From the NCBI GenBank assembly GCA_910577755.1, contig CAJTNL010000005.1, positions 1-64,000 on the forward strand: DNA of 64,000 nucleotides. Reading direction: 5' to 3'. The notes under the pieces are model-generated. The model did no database searches and was not told where the DNA came from. It worked only from the letters and a program-made list of their open reading frames with translations. Positions 54,045 through 62,800 of the stretch are shown in pieces (position 1 is the first letter of the stretch; every line of letters begins with the position of its first letter). Made by a program: the position numbers and the translations under genes. Origin of the DNA: an uncultured Eubacteriales bacterium (GTDB lineage: Bacteria; Bacillota; Clostridia; Oscillospirales; Acutalibacteraceae).

Positions 54045-55445
54045 TTAATCCTCATTTTCCAATTTAGGCTGCAAGTATGAATCAATAGCAGCGGCGGCAT
54101 CTCTACCGGCCCCCATTGCTAAAATAACTGTTGCCGCACCTGTCACGGTATCACCGCCCGCATACACGCCTTTTCTTGTCGTACGCATATTTTCATCTAC
54201 CACAATACAGCCGCGGCGATCCTCTATCCCTTCGGTTGTTTGCAAAATTAACGGATTGGGAGAATTTCCGATCGCCATAATGACACTGTCTACCTCTATT
54301 TTAAAATTAGAACCTTCTACTGCAACAGGCGAACGGCGACCAGATGCATCCGGCTCTCCTAATTCCATTTTAACACACTCAATTGCCACAACATTACCAT
54401 CTTCATCGCCATGTAACGCAACAGGATTATGCAGCAATTTAAACACAATGCCTTCTGCCTTTGCATGGTGTATTTCTTCTAAACGCGCCGGCATTTCTGC
54501 TTCTCCCCGGCGGTATACAACATATACCTCATCTGCACCTAAACGTTTGGCACTACGGGCAGCATCCATAGAAACATTACCACCGCCAATAACCGCTACA
54601 CGCTTTGGACAATTGATCGGCGTATCATATTCATTAGAATAAGCTTTCATCAAATTAATACGGGTCAAAAATTCGTTGGCTGAGTAAACTCCGTTTAAGC
54701 CTTCACCCGGAATATTCATAAAACGGGGCAAACCTGCACCGGTTCCGATAAAAACAGCCTCAAACCCCATATCAAACAATTCGTCCACAGACAGTACTTG
54801 GCCAATCACCATATTGGTTTCAATCTTGACACCGCTTCTGCGCAAACCATCAATTTCCTTTTGTACAATATCTTTGGGTAGACGGAAATCAGGTATACCA
54901 TACATCAAAACGCCGCCCGCCGTATGTAATGCTTCAAAAATTGTTACATCATAACCTTTGGCACATAAATCACCTGCACAGGTCAGACCTGCCGGTCCTG
55001 CGCCTAAAACCGCAACTTTATGCCCATTAGGTGCTGCTTTTTTGATTTCTATAGAGCCGTTTTGCATTTTCCAGTCTGCAACGTAACGCTCCAACCTCCC
55101 AATACCTACTGCTTCATGCTTAATACCTCTCACACACACTTCCTCGCACTGGCGCTCCTGCGGACAGACACGACCGCATACCGCCGGTAATGAGCTAGTT
55201 TCACGAATCGTATCATAAGCAAGATCCATATCACCATCTAAAATACACTTAATAAAATTTGGAATTTTCACCTGTACAGGGCAACCGTCAATACATGGTG
55301 CATGCTTACACTGTAAACATCTTTGCGCTTCTTCTATTGCCATTTCGTGAGTATAACCGTATGCCACTTCTTCAAAATTACGATTGCGCACCATCGGATC
55401 CTGTTCCGGCATTGGTGTTTTTTCCGGTTTCATATTCGTTGCCAT
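54045..55445 (-). CDS. NfnB / GltA-type NADPH flavoprotein subunit
   Basis: A 466-residue flavoprotein of the glutamate synthase small subunit family. The N-terminal cysteines (CLQCKHAPCIDGC, then CGRVCPQERQCEEVC) bind two 4Fe-4S clusters. FAD binding is at VAVLGAGPAGLTCAGDL and NADPH binding at VAVIGGGNVSMDAARSAKRLGA. No large GltS/GltB subunit is adjacent; the upstream gene is an NfnA-like partner. Together they match NfnAB, which couples ferredoxin and NADH oxidation to NADP+ reduction by electron bifurcation. Sulfide dehydrogenase SudAB is the close alternative. I chose the ATG at 55445, with GAGGG upstream. Confidence 0.88.
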   Translation of the reverse strand: MATNMKPEKTPMPEQDPMVRNRNFEEVAYGYTHEMAIEEAQRCLQCKHAPCIDGCPVQVKIPNFIKCILDGDMDLAYDTIRETSSLPAVCGRVCPQERQCEEVCVRGIKHEAVGIGRLERYVADWKMQNGSIEIKKAAPNGHKVAVLGAGPAGLTCAGDLCAKGYDVTIFEALHTAGGVLMYGIPDFRLPKDIVQKEIDGLRRSGVKIETNMVIGQVLSVDELFDMGFEAVFIGTGAGLPRFMNIPGEGLNGVYSANEFLTRINLMKAYSNEYDTPINCPKRVAVIGGGNVSMDAARSAKRLGADEVYVVYRRGEAEMPARLEEIHHAKAEGIVFKLLHNPVALHGDEDGNVVAIECVKMELGEPDASGRRSPVAVEGSNFKIEVDSVIMAIGNSPNPLILQTTEGIEDRRGCIVVDENMRTTRKGVYAGGDTVTGAATVILAMGAGRDAAAAIDSYLQPKLENED

Positions 55446-55447
55446 TG

Positions 55448-56287
55448 TCAAGCACCCTCAATTAAGCGGCATTTATACTGATCCGCTTCCTCTCTTTCTT
55501 GTTTTTTATATGTTACACTGCGTTTTATTGCTTCATCAAAATCCACCTCATGGCCGTCAAAATCAGGACCGTCCACACATGCAAACTTTATTTTACCTCC
55601 AACTGTCAGGCGGCAACAACCACACATACCTGTTCCGTCAATCATTATGGAGTTCATACTAATAATCGTCTTAATACCGACTTTCTTTGTTATCTCACAA
55701 ACTGCGCGCATCATAGGTAACGGACCAATGGCCACTACTAAATCATAAATAATACCTTGATTTAAATTTTCTTGTAAAGCATTGGTTACAAAACCTTTAT
55801 GACCGTTAGAACCATCATCTGTCATTAAATATAAATGCTCAGATGCCGCCCTCATTTCTTCTTCCAAGATAATTAAGTCTTTATTACGAAAACCTGCAAT
55901 AATATCAACTTTAGTCCCCATCTCATAAAGCGCATATGCCTGCGGATATGCAATGGCACAACCAGCACCCCCGCCAATAACCGCTACACGCCGATAGCCC
56001 TCCAATTCAGAAGGTCTGCCTAACGGGCCTGTAAAATCTAAAATCGCATCGCCCTCATTGAGCTGATCAAGCATCATCGTGGTTTTTCCTACCAACTGAA
56101 AAATGATAGTAATAGTACCCTCTTCTCTATCATATGCAGCAATAGTAAGCGGAATACGCTCCCCTTTATCATGAACACGCAATATAATAAACTGACCCGC
56201 CTTTGCCTTTTTTGCAATATACGGAGCCTGAACAACCATCAAAGTCATAGAGGCGTTCAAGCGGCGTTTTTTTAAGATTTGAAACAT
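55448..56287 (-). CDS. NfnA / sulfide dehydrogenase-type ferredoxin-NAD(P) reductase subunit
   Basis: A 279-residue FAD/NAD-binding subunit. An FAD domain (FIILRVHDKGERIPLTIA) and an NAD domain (RVAVIGGGAGCAIAYPQAYAL) precede a C-terminal 2Fe-2S motif (GTGMCGCCRLTVGGKIKFAC). This is the form of NfnA and of SudB. It is followed after 2 bp by the nfnB-like gene, and the stop codon overlaps its Shine-Dalgarno region. AAGGAG precedes the ATG. It fits an anaerobe that balances ferredoxin, NADH and NADPH. Confidence 0.88.
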   Translation of the reverse strand: MFQILKKRRLNASMTLMVVQAPYIAKKAKAGQFIILRVHDKGERIPLTIAAYDREEGTITIIFQLVGKTTMMLDQLNEGDAILDFTGPLGRPSELEGYRRVAVIGGGAGCAIAYPQAYALYEMGTKVDIIAGFRNKDLIILEEEMRAASEHLYLMTDDGSNGHKGFVTNALQENLNQGIIYDLVVAIGPLPMMRAVCEITKKVGIKTIISMNSIMIDGTGMCGCCRLTVGGKIKFACVDGPDFDGHEVDFDEAIKRSVTYKKQEREEADQYKCRLIEGA

Positions 56288-56631
56288 GTGGATTTCTCCT
56301 TTTCACTTGATACTATTGTTTCTATTGTAATGGAAATCAACAAAAGTAGCAAGAAAAATAAATCGGAAATATCTGTCTGACAAAACATACTGTTAAGTTG
56401 AACAGAAATAACCTGTTCAAAATAGTAAATTCCGTTAATATGTAGTGTACTAATATAGTATACATTCATACAACACGAAAAGTAAAGAGTACTGAAAAGA
56501 TTTTAACTTTAGTCACAATATACTATATACATATAAATTTACGGTAATTAAAAATGATGGTTTTTTCTAAGCTATCAGTCATCTGTTCTGGTTTCTTTCT
56601 TTTATGTTACGGAAAATATATGAAAATAACA
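56288..56631. other. nfn upstream region with inverted repeat
   Basis: About 340 bp without a convincing gene. On the minus strand it contains the nfnA leader. A perfect inverted repeat TTGAACAG-N7-CTGTTCAA lies at 56398-56420, about 110 bp before nfnA, and a weak second repeat follows near 56440. No -35/-10 pair is clear. Confidence 0.35.
56398..56420. promoter_or_regulatory. Candidate operator upstream of nfnAB
   Basis: TTGAACAG and CTGTTCAA are perfect 8-bp complements separated by 7 bp. The position, about 110 bp before the nfnA ATG, fits a regulator site near the promoter. It does not match the Rex, FNR or LexA patterns I know. Confidence 0.4.
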
Positions 56632-56673
56632 AAACAGCGTTCCTGATATTTAAAAATATCAGGAACGCTGTTT
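56632..56673. terminator. Terminator of the giant repeat gene
   Basis: A perfect 20-bp inverted repeat (56632-56651 and 56654-56673) with a 2-nt loop. On the minus strand it is followed by TGTTATTTTC. It lies about 130 bp after the giant gene, between it and the nfn region. Confidence 0.8.
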
Positions 56674-56802
56674 ATATGTTGTTAAAAGCAGAACGCTTGC
56701 GTACATCATACAAAGGATATACTCTCCTACCCGCTACAAATTGTAATTTACTTTGCATTTACAAGCAGAGCGTCCTGCTCCAAGTTCATTTCAATCGGTC
56801 TC

Positions 56803-59800
56803 CTATTTTTTATAATCGACAGAATGAACCTGACCGAATATATAGTTAGTATCTTCGCTTAAATTACCAGGTACAACGCTCATATCTACATTCGATTTGT
56901 CGGCATTAATAAGATGACCATTGAGCAATTGTAAATTGATCAAGTTTAACACTTGTGTTGAAAAACTAATTTGATTCAACAGCCCATTGTCACCTCTTGC
57001 AAGCATAATCAGCATATTATCGGCAAAATCAGAATTGTTAAATAAATGCGCTGCATCCAGAGTTAAATGCCACAAGTTGATACCATTAAATGTAAATCCA
57101 GTCAAAGATTCTTCAAATACTGGATTGCCAGTGCGCACCGCTTTTTGATCGCTGTTTGCAATAGCATCGTCAATAGCGCCCTGCACTATGCTGGTAAAGT
57201 TGGTACAAAAATAAATATACTTCATCGGATCTGCCATAAATTCATCTATGGTGCACTTCATATACTCATGATGATCGTAATATTCTTTCCACCATAGCGC
57301 ACCTGAACTAGTTTCCCAACTCCTATCAAAGTACAAAATACCATCTTCATAATACACACGTACAACCATATTCTGTTGTAATACCATAAAATAATACGGC
57401 ACGTTTAATTCAATAAACGCTTTTTGAACAGTATGATCTTCATTTAACCGTAATCGAAAATCCATTGGAATACTTGCATTAAAATTGATACCGATAATGC
57501 GCATATTTGCGCTGATATCACCTGTAATTCTGTATTCCTTTAAATCTGCAGTTTGCATTAAACTGTCTGCAAATGTATTGAGAGAGGAAAAATCCATATA
57601 ATTATTTGCATCAGATGGTATCGCAACCGTTGTGTCTTGATTATTTGTATTGGTAACAGCTACTTTAGAGATCACCTGCTGTGTACCGTTATCTGCTTTA
57701 GAAACAGTCACAATCGTATCAGGCATTGCTGCGTCTCCAAACAGCTCTTTGCTGTTTAAAGTTACAACGAACGTATCTCCTTGGCACTGTATATTTTTCA
57801 CAAGCGCAAACAAATTTATATTTACATTCACATGGTTATCTGCCAACAGCTCATCTACGGTAGGAATCGGCAGAGCATTAAGCACAGATGTATCCAAAGG
57901 TACTCTGCTACCTAAAATATGTACTTTCACATCCTCAGGTAACGGAATCTCCATTAAGTCTACCCCTGTAACAGTTAAATCAAGCATTGCGTTGTAATCC
58001 ATTTGCATTTTTATGCCTGTATAAGGCGCTCCGCCTACTTTAAATTGGTTTGTATCATGATAATACAGGTATAAGTGATTATTAATTATGACCATTTTTA
58101 CTTCATGACCATTGATTTTGAGATCCGCTTTTACATCGAAGATTTGGTTGTTTAGCTGCTCGTAAGAATTCATACCAGCCTCAACAAAATCAACCAAGTC
58201 AGCTGCATTGATATAATTTGCAGAATCCGTTATAGGATCAATGGTAACTGATTCCATGGTAATATTACTAATTACAACACTTGACTGACTGCCGGCTACT
58301 GTTATACCGTGCACACTACCGCCGGTCAATACAGAACCGTTGCGGTTAAGCTTTAATTTGACAATATCATCACCAATTTGCAGGTTCGCATGTAAATCTG
58401 CATTGTTTACCGATACATGGGAAATACCCCCGATAAGCTTCTCAAATAATTCTGCACCGTTTGCAAAGCTCCCTAGTAAGTCGGTATATGCAATCGGGAT
58501 CATTGCGGATAAATCCGCATTTTCATCTAAATTTCCTTCCGGTAAAATATCACGTAGTCTTGTTAAAATCGCCTCAATATCCTTTGTATCCAACATAATC
58601 CGAATATCGCCATACTGCATGTAGGTCTTGCTGCCAAACATTTTAATGGTTAAGGTTCTTCCATCAATCTCTGTTGTTGCATAACTATCTACACTTTGTA
58701 CAGCACCCTGACCATCTCTGTGGAGAAGTAATTTTACATGTGCCGTTTGATCTGTGAACATATCACCAAATGTTATATTTGCATCAAAGTTGAGACTGTT
58801 TGCGTTAGCAATATCCATAATAGGACGGGTAAAATATGCAATTTGCTTTGTGTCGGCATATTCACCCTGCGGCGCTATGCTAATTGCATGGTCTATGCTG
58901 ACCACCGTCGCGTCAACCGATACGTCGCTTTCGTAAATATCCAATCCGTTTACTTGTACGCTAAGTTTCTCATCTGCATCTTTACGCACTGTGGCATGAA
59001 GTACATCTGTATCGCTTATGTGGAAGTCAAATGTAATTTGCTCGCCGCTGACCGTCACATGGTCAAATTTTTGCACCAATTCAAACATATCCGCATTTTG
59101 AAAGATATCTAGATAAGATTGCGGTATAAATGTTGTTAAATCAAAAGAATTTGTTTCCCCCGGTAGAATGGCACGAATTTCATCGGCAATCTCATGAATA
59201 TCCGATAGATTCAGCCGCAGCTTGATATTTGCATAATCTACATATGTTACATTGTCAACCAGTTTCACCAACAATGAATGACCGTATACGTCATTCACAA
59301 CGACCTCTCCATTAAAGCCGTTGTCTGTACGCTGGATACGCACAACTGCATTTTGCAGTTCTCCATTGAATTTACCATTTGCTATGCCGTTTACGGTAAA
59401 TTCAATTGTATTGGCTTTCATCAGCTGTGTAATTGGTTTTACAAAACCTACGGCTTCCTCTGCGTTTACAAATTCTTCGCTGTTATTAGATATATCTGCA
59501 ATATTGCCGTCGACCTGCGTCATCTCCGCATAAAGGACCGTTGGTTTTTCCATTGCCGTGATTCCGCTGATTTCCGCTGTTGCCAGCAAATTATTTTTGC
59601 TCGTTGTAACAAGCTCTATTTGTTCCCCTGCAAATACCGCCGACATCGTCAATTGTTGTTCTTGCGCTCCCACCGTTATCTTTTGCATCACCTTTAACAA
59701 CGGCGCAATTGTCGCACGGTTAATATTACCCGCCTGCATATTGGAAATCAATTGCCCAATACCCAATGCTTCTATTTCATCTATATATGCCTGCGGCAAA

Positions 59801-62800
59801 ATAGATCCAATTTCAAACTCCGGAATATCATCAGACAGTACGGCTTGCACTTCATCTATCACCGTCTGTAAATCCGCCTGATGCAGCTGCAATTTTATAT
59901 TCCCATACTGCACGTAAACAATTTGATCTATATATTGCACCATTAATTGTGCTCCGCCAATCATAGTGGTTACTTGTGCGTCAAACCCGATTCCGTTTTT
60001 CACAATTGTAACATGTGCGTCTATCGTATCTTCTCCAAGCTGTACTTTCGTTGTAAAAGCATAACGATTGGCGTTGATGGTATTTGCAATAGCCGGTACA
60101 AAATCTACAATTTGTTTTACATCTGTAAACTCTTTCTCATTAAGCTCTGTCAGCGGCAGATAATCTGCTGTAATTTGTATCGGTTTTATCTCTACCCTGA
60201 GCCTGCTGTTCCCTGCTGCTATATTCTCTACAGAAATCTCGGTAAAGCTGACTCCGTCATATACAGCTCGTATAGGAATTAAGTCGTCTCCCACCTTGAC
60301 AGTGATTGCTGTGGAGGTTCCGTCAGCTGTAATAGATTCAATCATCTGCAACAGTTTAAATACCGGTTCTGCAGTGGTTTGATTAATGTTTCCCGTTTGC
60401 ATATTTTGAACAAATGTATGCAGTTGTAAATTATTCCATGTATCTATATAGGTTTGAGGTAAAAGAGCAGATAGATTCATCTCTAACATTTGCTTTGGCA
60501 GAATGTCTTTGAGCGTTTTCAACACGTTCTCTATATCTGTATGATGCAGTTTTACTCTCAAATTACCGTAACTGATATAAACTGCTCCATTTTGCTGGGT
60601 AAGCAGCAGGGTTTCTCCCTCCAGCTGTACCCTCACTTCTGCTTTCACACCGTCTCCACTGCGTACCAGACGCACTTTTGCCATTTCACTAAACGCTTGT
60701 TCTCCTGTCATATCCACACGCACGTCAAATTCATAACTGTTTGCGTTAAATGCATTTTGGGTCACATCTAATACAGGAAGTATCTCTGAAACGGCAAAGT
60801 ATGTATCATCATCAACCGTAATATCCCAAACATCAGCGCTAATACTGTTCATACTTGCCTGAATATCCAGTTTACCGTCAGCGACTGTTACACCTGTCAC
60901 TGTAACGTCAGAAATATCCGCCCCATCCTTCTTTGCAGTAACAGAAACCGTATCAGTACCAATTTGCAAATCCGCATATACGGCAATATCATCTGTATCC
61001 ACACGTTGGATAGCATCCAGTATTTTAGAGAAAGTCCATTCACTGCTGAAATACTCTATATACGCTTGCGGTATTAAATTATCTAAATTAAGACTCTCTT
61101 GATTGAACGGCAGCAATTCAGTCAACTTTTGTTTGATTTCATCAATATCATTAGCTTCAACTTTACATTTCAAATTACCGTATGACAAATAAGTCATGCC
61201 GTCTATATAAGTAACGGTCAGAATATCTCCATAAAGCTTAGTAGAAATAACTGCTTTGATGTGCGAGCCGTCACGTACCAACTTCACATTAGCTTTTTGC
61301 TTAAACTGCATATCACCTTTTAAATGCAAATTTACATCAAAATCATAACTGTTCGCCTTCAGTAGATTCTGAATTGGCTCAATAAATTGTATTGCATCGT
61401 TTACATCAATATATTGTCCTTGTTCCAGTCCAATTGGCAAAACACGGCTATTAATCACACCATTTTCCAAAACACATTCCACACTGCTGTTTTGCAGCGT
61501 TACACCCTTTATAGAAGCTCTTGTAATATAATCATACTCTCGATCCAGTTGTAAAGCAATGGTATCTCCTTCAAATCGCATCAAGAAATTTACGCCACGT
61601 GAGTCAAGATCCAGCGTTTCAATCTGTCCTATGCATGCAAACATCGGTTCAAGACCCTTAATGGAAATATCTCCAGACTGCAAGATACCTACCATTTCCT
61701 CAAAACCTAAATTTTTGAATGCGTCAATATAGGATTGCGGTAAAATAGCGGTAATATCAAAGTTAACCATTTCCGGTGGTAAAACTTCTTTGATTTCCTG
61801 TATAATTCCATCCATATCGGTCATATGCAAGCGCAATTTTATATTGCCATATTGCAGATAAGTCACTCCGTTAATATATTTTAGGCTAACCAGCTCGTTC
61901 ATAAGCATTGTTTTCACTTCAGCATCGATGCCATTGGCGGTACGTGTTAACTTTATCTTTGCATTCTGCGTTAAATTTTCCTGTCCACTCAACTTAATTT
62001 GCGCATCAAATTGATAACTGGAAGCCTCGAGCGTATTACGTAGTGCACGCAAAGTAGGCAGCATATCATCTACCGTTGTATATGCTTTGGTGTTTACTGT
62101 AATCGGTAACTGCTCTGATGTTATATGCAAAGCTCGAATCGTGATGTTTGCCCGACTATCTGCAATTTGTAATCCCTCTAAACGACCCGAAGTCACAAAC
62201 TCATCATTACGCCCTAATGCTAGTGAAAATTCCTGATCATTTAATTTAACCCTTATAGATGCGCTGTTTTCATCAGCGCTAACAGACTGAATAGCGCTGA
62301 AAACTTTTAAAACCGAAGTAACATTCCCATTAGCAAAAATATCGGTAAACCCTCTCGGCAATTCAACAGGAAGAACACGGTCTAACACATCGCCTATATC
62401 ATATTGATCGGCACTTACTTTTACAGCTCCATATTGTATGTATGCTTTTTCATCAATCCATTTCAGACTAAATGGATTCCCAAATACGTCAGCTACAACT
62501 TCCGCATGAACGGTATTGTCCCTTTTGACAACCGTTACAGTTGCCTTTTGTTCCAATGAATTCTGACCTTGTAAATCAAAATTAACGTCAAAAACATAAC
62601 TGGATGCATTCATTGTATTTTGAATCGGTTCTACAAATTCAGCCAAGTGAGCAACGTCTGTATATAAGCTCTCATTAACAGAAAGATAGGTTTGCTGTGC
62701 ACTTACTTGATGCAAATGAAACTGTATGCTGACATCGTGGTTCTGTACTGGCAAATGATACAATCCGGCATAATTTATTTGATTTCCACTTCGGCCAAGC

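Noticed and set aside
56272..56469. Short minus-strand frame before nfnA
   Set aside because: Hydrophobic-looking but without a ribosome binding site, and it overlaps the nfn leader and the inverted repeat; judged noncoding.
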